A stretch of DNA of 64,000 bases, taken from GCA-2731375 sp964590195. GTDB lineage: Bacteria > Pseudomonadota > Alphaproteobacteria > GCA-2731375. Positions within the stretch are counted from its first letter, which is position 1, and each line of letters starts with the position of its first letter. Shown here one piece after another: positions 25,751-36,711 of this stretch. The DNA lies in NCBI GenBank assembly GCA_964590195.1, contig CAZPWJ010000009.1, forward strand, positions 18,953 through 82,952. Direction: 5' to 3'. Under the pieces are notes generated by a model that searched no databases, was not told where the DNA came from, and was given only the letters and a program-made list of their open reading frames with translations. Both the position numbers and the translations under genes were made by a program.

Positions 25751-25867
25751 CTAGAGCGCGTTTGAAAAAAATGCGCTCAGACTCATAAGAATCGAGCAAT
25801 TGAACCAATCTCCTAGGTCGCGCCAAATGCGTCCTGGGCGACACATATTAACTGAAAATTGCTCTAG
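25751..25867. repeat. CTAGAGC-bounded inverted-repeat element
   Basis: CTAGAGC (25751-25757) at the left end and GCTCTAG (25861-25867) at the right end frame an AT-rich stretch of about 117 bases. Inside, GAGCAATT (25794-25801) and AATTGCTC (25858-25865) also pair. The left end shares CTAGAGCGCGTT with a site at 59196-59207. The right end supplies the TAG stop of the neighbouring SDR gene. Looks like a small non-coding palindromic element of the type dispersed in alphaproteobacterial genomes. Confidence 0.5.
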
Positions 25868-26637
25868 CCGCGGGCGCCGATGCCGCCATCGATTGTCAGC
25901 ACGACGCCGGATATATAACTGGCCCGCGCCGATGCCGCGAAGACCACCAAATCGGCGCATTCCTCAGCTTTCGCGGCCCGTCCCATGGGCCAGATCTTGG
26001 TCAATTCCCGCCAGCGCGAGACATCGCCGAACTCCGCCTCGGCCCGCGACTTCAACAATGTGGTGATACGGTCGGTTTCCACCGGACCAGGATTTACCGC
26101 AAGCACCCGCACGCCATTATCGAGCGAGGCGCCGCCGATGGCGCGGGTAAAAGCCATCAACGAGGCATTGCCGGCGGAACCGGCGACATAGTTGGCGGCG
26201 GGCTTTTCGCCGGCCAGGCCAATGACATTGACGATGACGCCGTTCCCCCGCGCGGTCATCTGGGCCAGATAATGCCGTGTCATATTGATATAGCCGAACA
26301 CTTTCAGATCCCAGGCTTCGCGCCATTGCGCTTCCTCGATCGCGGCCACGTCGCCGCCCGGAATGGCGCCGGCGTTGTTGATCAGAATATCGACCTCGCC
26401 CACCGCCTCGGCCAGTTTCGCCACATTGCCCTGCACGGAAAGATCGATGGCATGGGTGGACACCGCCACATCATGGGCCTGTTCGATGATACCCTTTGCG
26501 GTTTCCAGGTCCGCCGCCGTGCGCGAGGTCAAATGCACGTTACAGCCTTCCGCCGCCAGGCCCTTGGCTACGGCCAGTCCGATGCCCTTGGACGCGCCGG
26601 TGACCAGCGCGGTTTTGCCCGCTATTTCGAGATCCAT
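25864..26637 (-). CDS. short-chain dehydrogenase/reductase
   Basis: 257 residues, classical SDR. VTGASKGIGLAVAKGLA at residues 13-29, NNAGAIPGGDV in the NNAG position, then GVIVNVIGLAGEKPAANYVA where the catalytic Ser/Tyr are expected; the tyrosine is in AANYVAGSAGNASL and the usual YxxxK lysine is replaced (N at that place), so the active site is atypical. C-terminus SGVVLTIDGGIGARG. The stop codon TAG lies in the end of an inverted-repeat element. Monocistronic, divergent from acnA with a 273-base gap. NAD(P) oxidoreductase of unknown substrate. Confidence 0.87.
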   Translation of the reverse strand: MDLEIAGKTALVTGASKGIGLAVAKGLAAEGCNVHLTSRTAADLETAKGIIEQAHDVAVSTHAIDLSVQGNVAKLAEAVGEVDILINNAGAIPGGDVAAIEEAQWREAWDLKVFGYINMTRHYLAQMTARGNGVIVNVIGLAGEKPAANYVAGSAGNASLMAFTRAIGGASLDNGVRVLAVNPGPVETDRITTLLKSRAEAEFGDVSRWRELTKIWPMGRAAKAEECADLVVFAASARASYISGVVLTIDGGIGARG

Positions 26638-26910
26638 TATAAGCCTCCCCTGAAACTGTTGAGCCAGCCTAGGGCCTCCTGCGGACTTCGGCCAGAGGAG
26701 ATCGTAAAATATCCCCTTCTAGGGGCTGATTTCTCAAGCAAAAGGGTCTATGAAGCGCCTTGTTGGACACAACAGCGGCATGAGACTAGGTCGCGCCGCC
26801 GGCACACCGCGCCGCGCGCCACCTCAAGACGCTGCCATTTCGTAACCGTTTCGCGGCCCCAAGGCATTTTGGCGGCCGAATTGATACCATATAGCAAGAG
26901 GAGACTGCCC

Positions 26911-29604
<2,694 letters not shown>

Positions 29605-29629
29605 TTTTTCAGACCACTCGAAACCTGAG

Positions 29630-29663
29630 CGGCCCGGCGCATACAATATGTGCCGGGCCGTTT
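29630..29663 (+). terminator. stem-loop after acnA
   Basis: CGGCCCGGC (29630-29638) and GCCGGGCCG (29652-29660) form a perfect nine-pair GC stem around a 13-base loop and are followed by TTT. It lies 26 bases past the acnA stop. The T run is short, so it may be a weak intrinsic terminator. Confidence 0.6.
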
Positions 29664-29731
29664 GCCTTGAGGCAGGCATGCTCACCGACAATTGACTTTC
29701 AGGTGAAGCAAGCGATCACTAAGTTGCAGAC

Positions 29732-30472
29732 ATGAAAATTTTGTCTCGGGCCATTCTGTCCCTATTTGCCGGTGTTTGTTTGCTGTCCTTCGCCCCGGTC
29801 CCTGGCGCCCAGGCCGGGCCGGGCAACCAAGTGGTGGTGGAACTGTATACCTCGCAGGGCTGCAACTCCTGCCCGCCGGCGGACCGCCTGCTGGGCGAAC
29901 TGGCGGCGCGCGATGACCTTGTCGCCTTGACCTTCAATGTGGACTATTGGGATTACCTGGGCTGGAAGGACACCCTGGCCCAGCCGGCCCATACGGAGCG
30001 CCAGCGCCGTTACGCCGCCGCCTTGCGCAACCGCAGCGTCTATACCCCGCAGATGGTCATTGGCGGCAGGCAACACGCCGTGGGCTCCGACGCGGCCGCC
30101 GTCGATGCCGCGATTGAAGCCGAGCAGCGCCATGGCCGTGGCGCCCCCGACCTGGCCCTGACCCACAAGGATGGCCGCATTTTGATCTCGTTGGCAGCGG
30201 CACCGAACAAGCAGGCGGACGCCATCGTCTGGCTGGTGCGTTATGACCGGCGCAAGGATGTGCCCATTGAACGCGGCGAAAATGCCGGCAGTAAATTGAG
30301 CTATTTCAACGTGGTGCGGGACATGCGCGCCCTGGGCCAGTGGAGCGGCCAGGCCATGCAGATGGATCTAAGCCGCGAGGAACTGGCCGAGGGCGGCCGG
30401 GACGGCTGTGCCATCATCGTGCAAAACGGCCCCGTGGGACCGATCCTGGCGGCGGCACGCATCACCTTCTAG
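29732..30472 (+). CDS. DUF1223 thioredoxin-fold secreted protein
   Basis: 246 residues. N-terminal signal peptide (MKILSRAILSLFAGVCLLSF, cleavage around AQAG) precedes VVVELYTSQGCNSCPPADRL, the DUF1223 hallmark with a CxxC redox pair (CNSC), then NVDYWDYLGWKDTLAQP and YTPQMVIGG. The fold is thioredoxin-like and the protein should act in the periplasm; no substrate is known for the family. It is 127 bases after acnA on the same strand but a stem-loop separates them. Confidence 0.9.
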   Translation: MKILSRAILSLFAGVCLLSFAPVPGAQAGPGNQVVVELYTSQGCNSCPPADRLLGELAARDDLVALTFNVDYWDYLGWKDTLAQPAHTERQRRYAAALRNRSVYTPQMVIGGRQHAVGSDAAAVDAAIEAEQRHGRGAPDLALTHKDGRILISLAAAPNKQADAIVWLVRYDRRKDVPIERGENAGSKLSYFNVVRDMRALGQWSGQAMQMDLSREELAEGGRDGCAIIVQNGPVGPILAAARITF

Positions 30473-30539
30473 ACATTAGCCTCCATTCAGACGATACAGT
30501 CGGCAAATTAGTTATGCTGTTTAGTTTGGAGAGTTCATC

Positions 30540-31226
30540 GTGGATCTTGTCGAGGCCATTGAATCGCGCCGTTCCGTGCGCGCCTATCTACCCACCCCCG
30601 TACCCCAGGAAACCGTAGCCAAAATCATGCAGTTGAGCCTGCGCTCCCCCAGTGGCACCAACATGCAGCCCTGGATCGTGCATGCGGTCTCCGGCGATGT
30701 GAAACAGGGTATCACCGACGATGTCATCGCCTCGCGCCTGCGGGTCCGGGAGACGGGCGTGGCGGAACATGAAGGCGAGAGAGTTTTTTATCCCGACAAC
30801 CTGGGCGAACCCTGGCGGGCCCGGCGGCGCGCGGTCGGCTGGGATTTGTACGGCCTGCTGGACATCAAGAAGGGCGACCGGGAGCGTACATTCGAGCAGC
30901 ATAACCGCAACTACACCCTGTTCGACGCGCCCGTGGGTCTGTTTATCTTCATCGACAAGTCCCCGGAGGTCGGTTCCTGGCTGGATCTGGGCATGTTGAT
31001 GCAGACCATCATGCTGGTGGCCCGCGAACACGGCCTGCACACCTGCCCCCAGGCGGCCTGGCATATCTACCACAAGATCGTGCGCAAATGGACCGGCGCC
31101 GGCGAGAACGAAGCGTTGGCAGCGGTCATCACCCTTGGTTACGAAGACACTTCGGCCATCGAAAACACCCTGCGCACACCGCGCGAGCCGCTGGACAAGG
31201 TCGTTACGTTTTCGGGCTTCGATTAG
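30540..31226 (+). CDS. nitroreductase family protein
   Basis: 228 residues. FMN-dependent NADPH nitroreductase fold: AIESRRSVRAYLPTPVPQET, LRSPSGTNMQPWIVHAVSG, DLGMLMQTIMLVAREHGLHT and ALAAVITLGYED. The start is GTG 30540 with GGAGAG seven bases upstream; no ATG fits. Natural substrates of such enzymes include quinones, nitroaromatics and flavins; none can be assigned here. It is 67 bases after the DUF1223 gene. Confidence 0.92.
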   Translation: MDLVEAIESRRSVRAYLPTPVPQETVAKIMQLSLRSPSGTNMQPWIVHAVSGDVKQGITDDVIASRLRVRETGVAEHEGERVFYPDNLGEPWRARRRAVGWDLYGLLDIKKGDRERTFEQHNRNYTLFDAPVGLFIFIDKSPEVGSWLDLGMLMQTIMLVAREHGLHTCPQAAWHIYHKIVRKWTGAGENEALAAVITLGYEDTSAIENTLRTPREPLDKVVTFSGFD

Positions 31227-31236
31227 CGCAAATCCA

Positions 31237-32241
31237 TCAAACCGAATCCCTGATCAACGGGCAGGTGGAACAGTGAATGCCGCCGCCGCCGAGCTGCATT
31301 TTGCCGTAGTCGACAGTGATGATTTCAATGCCGTGCTTGTCCAGTTCATCCGCCGTCCGGTTGGATGTCCCCCCCGGCATGATGACCCGGCCTGGCCGCA
31401 CGGCCAGGGCATTTACGATCCAGGCGTCGTCTTCGGGCGAAATCTCGATGATGCGGATGCCCATGGCCCGCAGATCCTCTAAAAAGGCATACGGCAATCC
31501 TCTTGGGTCGAGCAGGCACAGATCCACATCGATCATCAGCATCCAGCCATCAATGTGAATGCTGTAGGCGGGCAAATCCACCACCATCAGGTCGACGCCC
31601 TGGCGCTTGAGCACCTCCGCCGTCTGCTCGATCGCCTCGTCGTTGACGCGGATACCGCGACCCACCACCGCCGTCTGGCTATTCAGCCAGGCAAAGCTGC
31701 CGCCTTCGATCATGCCGTTGCCGCTTATGGTACGAAGAATGGGCATGCCCAGATTGGCCAGGGCGCGTGACACCGTTTGCTCCTCGCCCTGGCGCATCCG
31801 GGGCGCCATGCGGCTGACGATGGCGCCGCCCTTGATGGCGAAGGCGGTATCGCGGGTATAAACCGACTTGAACTGGTTTTCCTTGACGCCATCGAGATAG
31901 ACCACTTCGGCCCCTTCCGCCCGCAAGGTGTCGGCCAGGGCATCATGCTGGGCCTGCATTTCATCGAATGGGGGAATTTCCTCGCTTTGCCAGTACCAGC
32001 CGGCTTGCAGATCGCCAAAGGAGCCGATCTCCTCGATGCGCTTGGACGGGTCGATGATATTGAATTCTTTTCCAGGACGATGCATCAGCACCATCCGGAT
32101 TTGACCCACATCGTTGTCGCAGCCCCATTCCCGCCCCCAATCCTTGATCTGGCGTTCACCGGCCTCGAACGGCGGTTCGGGTTCCGAGCCGAACATCTTG
32201 ATGGTCGCGCCATAAATTTCACGGTTTTTGGGTATCGCCAT
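31237..32241 (-). CDS. arginine deiminase / amidinotransferase fold hydrolase
   Basis: 334 residues of the guanidino-group-modifying superfamily. Expected catalytic features are VYTRDTAFAIKGG (Asp), GGSFAWLNSQTAVVG, the His in YSIHIDGWMLMIDVDL, and the nucleophilic Cys in the C-terminal GGGGIHCSTCPLIRD. These enzymes hydrolyse or transfer the amidino group of arginine or its derivatives (dimethylarginine dimethylaminohydrolase, arginine deiminase, amidinotransferase). I chose ATG 32241: GGAGG is nine bases upstream; the longer frame from 32283 adds 14 non-conserved residues. It is convergent with the nitroreductase and divergent from the PPOX gene. Substrate not determined. Confidence 0.85.
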   Translation of the reverse strand: MAIPKNREIYGATIKMFGSEPEPPFEAGERQIKDWGREWGCDNDVGQIRMVLMHRPGKEFNIIDPSKRIEEIGSFGDLQAGWYWQSEEIPPFDEMQAQHDALADTLRAEGAEVVYLDGVKENQFKSVYTRDTAFAIKGGAIVSRMAPRMRQGEEQTVSRALANLGMPILRTISGNGMIEGGSFAWLNSQTAVVGRGIRVNDEAIEQTAEVLKRQGVDLMVVDLPAYSIHIDGWMLMIDVDLCLLDPRGLPYAFLEDLRAMGIRIIEISPEDDAWIVNALAVRPGRVIMPGGTSNRTADELDKHGIEIITVDYGKMQLGGGGIHCSTCPLIRDSV

Positions 32242-32429
32242 GAGTCCATGCCTCCAAAGGAACCAACTTTTGCTGGATATCATAGACAGTTTTCACGGCC
32301 GGCAGAATAAAACCTCGGTTCGGGACGGCCGATTGGCATGGTGATTTGCCGCGAAATTGGACCTTTTGGGCCGCCGTTGTGTGGGCTATGGATCAAGCCA
32401 ACGCACAACAAAAATTGAGGAGTCGAGCG

Positions 32430-33083
32430 ATGACCGAGACATTGACCATGACCGAGCGCACCCGTTTGCGGCGTGTAAGGGAACGTGGGCATTTTGACCG
32501 CGAGACCATCTACGGCATTCTTGATGCCATGCCGATGTGCCATGTGGGCTATGTGATCGATGGCTCCCCCGTCGTGATGCCGACCTTTCAGTGGCGCGAA
32601 GGCGATCACGTCTATTGGCATGCCTCGAACGGCGGCCGGGGCATCAAGGCGGCGGAAGGCAGCCAGGTTTGCCTAACTGTATCGCTGCTGGATGGTCTGG
32701 TTCTGGCCCGCAGCGGTCTGCATCATTCGGCCAATTTCCGCTCTGTCATGCTGTTTGGCTGCCCGGAAAAGATCGCGGATCCCGAACAGAAAGCGGCGAA
32801 ACTAAACAATTTCGTCGACCACCTGTATCCCGGGCGCAACGCGACCCTGCGCCCCATGACCGATGACGAAGTCAAACAGACAGCCGTGCTGTCCCTGCCG
32901 ATCGAGGAGGCCTCGGCCAAGCTGCGCACCGGCGGCCCGATCGACGACGAGGAGGATTACGCCCTGCCGATCTGGGCCGGCGTCGTTCCGGTCAAGATGC
33001 AGCTGATGACGCCCGAGCCCGATCCCCGCAACCTCGAAGGCGTGGAGGCGCCGGACATCACGGAATTTCTCAAGTTGGGATAG
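32430..33083 (+). CDS. pyridoxamine 5'-phosphate oxidase-fold protein (flavin reductase-like)
   Basis: 217 residues of the Nim-like/PPOX split-barrel type. RERGHFDRETIYGILDAMPM at residues 15-34, then CHVGYVIDGSPVVMPTFQWR, DHVYWHASNGGRGIKA, ANFRSVMLFGCPEKI and HLYPGRNATLRPM, and a C-terminal IWAGVVPVKMQ. Such proteins bind FMN, F420 or heme. ATG 32430 is preceded by GAGGAG; the frame is open further upstream without conserved sequence. The gene ends seven bases before the convergent sulfotransferase stop. Confidence 0.88.
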   Translation: MTETLTMTERTRLRRVRERGHFDRETIYGILDAMPMCHVGYVIDGSPVVMPTFQWREGDHVYWHASNGGRGIKAAEGSQVCLTVSLLDGLVLARSGLHHSANFRSVMLFGCPEKIADPEQKAAKLNNFVDHLYPGRNATLRPMTDDEVKQTAVLSLPIEEASAKLRTGGPIDDEEDYALPIWAGVVPVKMQLMTPEPDPRNLEGVEAPDITEFLKLG

Positions 33084-33090
33084 CCGCCAC

Positions 33091-33948
33091 TCATTCCGCC
33101 GCCCCGCCTTCCGACAGCCAGCGGGCGCAGTCGGGGCCAAGCTCGTCGCGGGCGCGGGCCTCGTATGCCTGGCAATCCTCGGCGGTCAGAACATCGCGCC
33201 AACGGCCATTCTGGCCTTTGTGAATGAAGACCTGCGCGCCCGCATCCCAAAAGGCGCCGCCCAACGGCACGCTTTTGGTGGCGTTCGCCTTCATATAGTC
33301 AAAGCCGCAAAACTCCACCATTCGCGGCCATTGCGATTCATCTATTGCGATCTCTAGAAAATCAGCCACCCGGCGCATTTCAGCGGGCATATCGGCCTTC
33401 ATGTCGGCGAAATGCAGAAACAGCACATTGGGCAGATGCCGGATCTCCCACCAGGTGCGGATATTCTCCCAATAAGGCCACCAGGGATGGCCGTCTCCGG
33501 CCAGCCATTCCTGGAAATATTGCCGGACATCGTCGACGGGTTTCTCGATTGGCGGGCCCACAAGGCCTGGCGTGTCATTCAGGGCCTCGTACCAAAGGTC
33601 ATTGGCATTGGCATGATGGTTGTACATGCTCCAGACCACATCGCGGCCGTCACGGCCGATATAGATATATTTCGCCCGCGGCGAAAAGACCAGGGCGTCC
33701 ACCGGCAGGTGGGTCTTGATAAAACGGCGATGGGTCTGCGCCGCCACTTCCATGCCTTCCTGGCCCTGAAATAGTAGCTGGGAGACGATCTGCTGCACCC
33801 ATGTCGTGCCGGATTTGGCATAGGTGGAAATTATGATGTCGTCGTCACGAAAGTCGAAATCGTCCCAAATCGTCGAATCAAAATGATGATTGTGAAGGTC
33901 GCGCTGCTTTCGCGGCCACTGGATTGAGCTTTCCGCCATGTTCCCCAT
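33091..33948 (-). CDS. sulfotransferase
   Basis: 285 residues, cytosolic-type sulfotransferase that moves sulfate from PAPS to an alcohol or amine. The 5'-phosphosulfate loop is YAKSGTTWVQQIVSQLL (about residues 42-58) and the 3'-phosphate site is YIGRDGRDVVWSMYNHHAN. FKSLKxxGP-like GQNGRWRDVLT at the C-terminus matches the conserved RKGxxGDWK region in degenerate form. No acceptor can be deduced. Convergent with the PPOX gene at 32430. Confidence 0.88.
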   Translation of the reverse strand: MGNMAESSIQWPRKQRDLHNHHFDSTIWDDFDFRDDDIIISTYAKSGTTWVQQIVSQLLFQGQEGMEVAAQTHRRFIKTHLPVDALVFSPRAKYIYIGRDGRDVVWSMYNHHANANDLWYEALNDTPGLVGPPIEKPVDDVRQYFQEWLAGDGHPWWPYWENIRTWWEIRHLPNVLFLHFADMKADMPAEMRRVADFLEIAIDESQWPRMVEFCGFDYMKANATKSVPLGGAFWDAGAQVFIHKGQNGRWRDVLTAEDCQAYEARARDELGPDCARWLSEGGAAE

Positions 33949-34003
33949 TCCCCATATTCATTGCCCCTAACAATGGTCGAATTTATCAAAGAAGCGAACG
34001 AGT

Positions 34004-34660
34004 TTAAGTTTCGCCCTTCAACAATTTATCCCGGTATTCCTGCCCAGTGATCAGACCACCTGCTTCTTCCACACGGTCCCGGTCACGTTTGGGCAAGGCC
34101 GCCTGCATATCGTCGATGCGCTTCCAAGCCGCGAGCGGCGCCGGTTCGCCCTCGCGCGGTACATAGCGGGAGGTTTCAACGCGCTGATAGCGGTGGACGT
34201 AACGGGGACAGTTGACCCAAACCCGGGCCACGGCAACCCGGACCACCAATTGCGCCTCCGGATAGCTGGCCAGCAGGTCGGGGTCATCGTCCAGGGTGGC
34301 GGTGCCTTCCAGGCGCAGGCGGTGCGGCGTTTCAAAATCGATGAACAACAGGCCCAGTTTGGCGTTGTTGGCGATGTTGCCCATGGAATAATACATGCCG
34401 TTGCCGTCGTAGCTGGGAAAGACAATGGTTTTGTCATCCAGCACCCGGACAAAGCCCGGATCGCCGCCCTTGTAGGACGAAGTGGGCTGGCCGTCGGCGT
34501 TGACGCTGGCCAGAAAGAACATATCCCGGCTTTCGATAAAGGCACGGTCGGCACCGCCGACGCGATCCTTCGTCGCGACGTCCTCAATTACCTTGGCAAT
34601 TTTTTCCGTCCCAAACCGCGCTTGCAGGGCCCGGTGCTCGTCTCCAAGAAAATCGCTCAT
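34004..34660 (-). CDS. pyridoxamine 5'-phosphate oxidase family protein
   Basis: 218 residues. The central split barrel is visible: FFLASVNADGQPTSSYKGGD, KTIVFPSYDGNGMYYSMGNI, NAKLGLLFIDFETPHRLRLE and VRVAVARVWVNCPRYVHRY. This composition (DGNGMYYSMGNI and NCPRYV) is typical of FMN-binding MSMEG_1061-like PPOX proteins. Located 18 bases after the stop of the B12-binding gene in the opposite transcriptional order: it lies downstream on the same strand as the mutase operon and may be its last member. Confidence 0.88.
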   Translation of the reverse strand: MSDFLGDEHRALQARFGTEKIAKVIEDVATKDRVGGADRAFIESRDMFFLASVNADGQPTSSYKGGDPGFVRVLDDKTIVFPSYDGNGMYYSMGNIANNAKLGLLFIDFETPHRLRLEGTATLDDDPDLLASYPEAQLVVRVAVARVWVNCPRYVHRYQRVETSRYVPREGEPAPLAAWKRIDDMQAALPKRDRDRVEEAGGLITGQEYRDKLLKGET

Positions 34661-34678
34661 CCGCCTATCCCCCCGTCG

Positions 34679-35074
34679 CTAGTCGAGAACCGCATCGATG
34701 GCGGCGACGACATCCTCGATCTTCATATCAGCGGTAAAAATGCCCCGCGCGCCGGCTTCGCTCAGCGCGGGGTGGTCATCGGCGGGAATGGTGCCGCCCA
34801 CGAACAGCGGTATGGCGCCGCCATCCAGGGCCTGCAACTGCCGCGCGGTTTCCGCCACCAACTCCAGATGGCTGCCCGACAATATGGACAGGCCAACCGC
34901 ATCCACGTCTTCCTCCACCGCCACGTTGGCGATGAAATCGGGGGCCTTGCGCAGGCCGGTATAGATCACTTCCGCGCCCGCATCACGCAGGGCCAGGGCG
35001 ATCACCTTGGCGCCCACGTCATGGCCGTCCAGGCCCGGTTTGGCGATCAGAATGCGTTTTCCGTTCAGGCTCAT
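34679..35074 (-). CDS. cobalamin-binding small subunit of an acyl-CoA mutase
   Basis: 131 residues, a free-standing B12-binding domain. The adenosylcobalamin motif DGHDVG (axial His18) is followed by GLSILSGSH (SxL) and IPLFVGGTIP (GG). This is the small subunit of a two-component mutase such as IcmB/HcmB. ATG 35074 follows the large-subunit stop by 11 bases; upstream codons of a longer frame lie within the mutase gene. It pairs with the large subunit at 35086-36708. Mutase radical chemistry requires both. Confidence 0.92.
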   Translation of the reverse strand: MSLNGKRILIAKPGLDGHDVGAKVIALALRDAGAEVIYTGLRKAPDFIANVAVEEDVDAVGLSILSGSHLELVAETARQLQALDGGAIPLFVGGTIPADDHPALSEAGARGIFTADMKIEDVVAAIDAVLD

Positions 35075-35085
35075 ACTCTGACTCC

Positions 35086-36708
35086 TTACAGGCCAACCGG
35101 CTCCTGGAATTCGCCCCAATGGTCTTTCAGGGCGCCGACCATTTCACCGATGCTGACATAGGCGTGGCAGCAATCAACCATATGGGGCAGCAGATTTTCC
35201 GCATCCCCCGCCGCCGCATTGGATAACTTTTGCAGGGCCTGTTCAGCCGCCGCACCGTCACGTTCGGCGCGCACTTTGTTGAAGCGTTCCACCGTCTGGC
35301 CGGCGATCTTGGTGTCCAGCTTGAAGACTTCGCCGAAATCATTGGCGTCCTCATCCGCACGTTGGAAATGGTTCTGCCCTACCACCACGCGCTCGCCCGC
35401 GTCCGTCTGCAATTTGCGTTCCAGGGCGCGCTGGGCGATGCGGCTTTGCAGATAGCCGTCCTCGATGGCCTTTTCCGCGCCGCCGTAATCCTCGATCTCG
35501 GCGATTACCTTGGTGATTGCCGCATCCATTTCATCGGTCAGATATTCCACGTAATAGCTGCCGCCCAGGGGGTCCACGGTTTTTGAAATGCCGCTTTCAT
35601 AGGCCACCATCTGCTGGGTGCGCAGCGCCGTCTCGGCACTGAATTCGGTGGGAATTTGGTAGGCCTCGTCATAGGCGGCGGTGAAAATCGACTGCGCCCC
35701 GCCGAAAACGGCGGCCATATTCTCGATGCCGACACGGACAATATTGTTGTAAGGCTGCGCCGCCGTCAGGGACGAGCCGCCGCAGACCACGCCAAAGCGG
35801 AACATCAGGGCCTTGGGGTCGGTCACGCCATAGCGTTCCTGCAACAGGCGGGCCCAGACCCGGCGTCCGGCGCGGAATTTGCAGATCTCCTCGAAGAAAT
35901 CCATGTGGACATAGAAGAAGAAGCTGAGGCGCTTGGCGAAGTGATTGACGTCGCCGCCCCGGCGCAGCATTTCATCCACATAGGCCAGGCCGTTGGCCAG
36001 GGTAAAGCCCATCTCCTCCACCGCCGTGGAGCCGGCATCGCGGACATGGGCGCCGGCGATGGAGATGGGATTGAAGCGCGGCGTTGCCTCGTTGGAAAAA
36101 AGGATGGAATCCGCGATCAGCCTTAGCGAGGGACGGACTGGAAAGATCCAGGTTCCCCGCGCCACATATTCCTTCAGAATATCGTTCTGGATGGTGCCGG
36201 TCAGGCGTTCCCTTGGCACGCCCTTCTTATCGGCGGCGGCCAGATACATGGCATAGATCATCGGCGCCGTGCCATTGATCGTGAACGAGGTGGAGATCGA
36301 GGCAAGATCAATGCCGTCCAGCAGGATCTCCATATCCGCCAGGGTGGCGATGGAAACCCCGACCTTGCCGACTTCCGAGCGGGCCATGGCGTCGGTCGGG
36401 TCGTAGCCGCACTGCGTGGGCAGATCCAGGGCCACGGACAGGCCGGTCTGGCCCTGATCGAGGAGAAAGCGATAGCGCTGATTGGTTTCCTCGGCCGAGC
36501 CGAAACCGGAATACTGCCGGATCGTCCACAGCCGGCCACGGTAGCCGTTGGGGAAGATGCCCCGGGTGAAGGGATATTCGCCGGGCTGGCCGGGATCGCT
36601 CTTGACCATGTCGGCGGTCGCGACCTGGGGAATTTCAATGCCCGACGGCGTCGTGGATGAAGGCATGGCCGGGGGCGCGGACGGGGCGGTGGGAGCGCTG
36701 TCAGACAT
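35086..36708 (-). CDS. methylmalonyl-CoA mutase family large subunit
   Basis: 540 residues, catalytic TIM barrel without a fused B12 domain. Landmarks: WTIRQYSGFGSAEETN, DLPTQCGYD, TGTIQNDILKEYVARGTWIF, RLSFFFYVHMDFFEEI and IDPLGGS-like VDPLGGSYYVEYLTD. Y66 and R184 align with Tyr89 and Arg207 of Propionibacterium methylmalonyl-CoA mutase (108 and 10 residues from the shared QND motif), the pair that binds the substrate carboxylate; isobutyryl-CoA mutase has Phe/Gln there and hydroxyisobutyryl-CoA mutase has Ile/Gln. So a dicarboxylyl-CoA substrate such as methylmalonyl-CoA is likelier, despite a two-subunit layout. It starts three bases after the crotonase-family gene. Confidence 0.92.
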   Translation of the reverse strand: MSDSAPTAPSAPPAMPSSTTPSGIEIPQVATADMVKSDPGQPGEYPFTRGIFPNGYRGRLWTIRQYSGFGSAEETNQRYRFLLDQGQTGLSVALDLPTQCGYDPTDAMARSEVGKVGVSIATLADMEILLDGIDLASISTSFTINGTAPMIYAMYLAAADKKGVPRERLTGTIQNDILKEYVARGTWIFPVRPSLRLIADSILFSNEATPRFNPISIAGAHVRDAGSTAVEEMGFTLANGLAYVDEMLRRGGDVNHFAKRLSFFFYVHMDFFEEICKFRAGRRVWARLLQERYGVTDPKALMFRFGVVCGGSSLTAAQPYNNIVRVGIENMAAVFGGAQSIFTAAYDEAYQIPTEFSAETALRTQQMVAYESGISKTVDPLGGSYYVEYLTDEMDAAITKVIAEIEDYGGAEKAIEDGYLQSRIAQRALERKLQTDAGERVVVGQNHFQRADEDANDFGEVFKLDTKIAGQTVERFNKVRAERDGAAAEQALQKLSNAAAGDAENLLPHMVDCCHAYVSIGEMVGALKDHWGEFQEPVGL

Positions 36709-36711
36709 GGC

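Noticed and set aside
26761..26774. TGTTG-N4-CAACA inverted repeat upstream of acnA
   Set aside because: Short, isolated, and no clear promoter around it; expected by chance in a 273-base gap.
26272..26910. N-terminal extension of aconitase
   Set aside because: Open frame only; it runs antisense through the SDR gene, is not conserved in aconitases, and a good ribosome site precedes ATG 26911.
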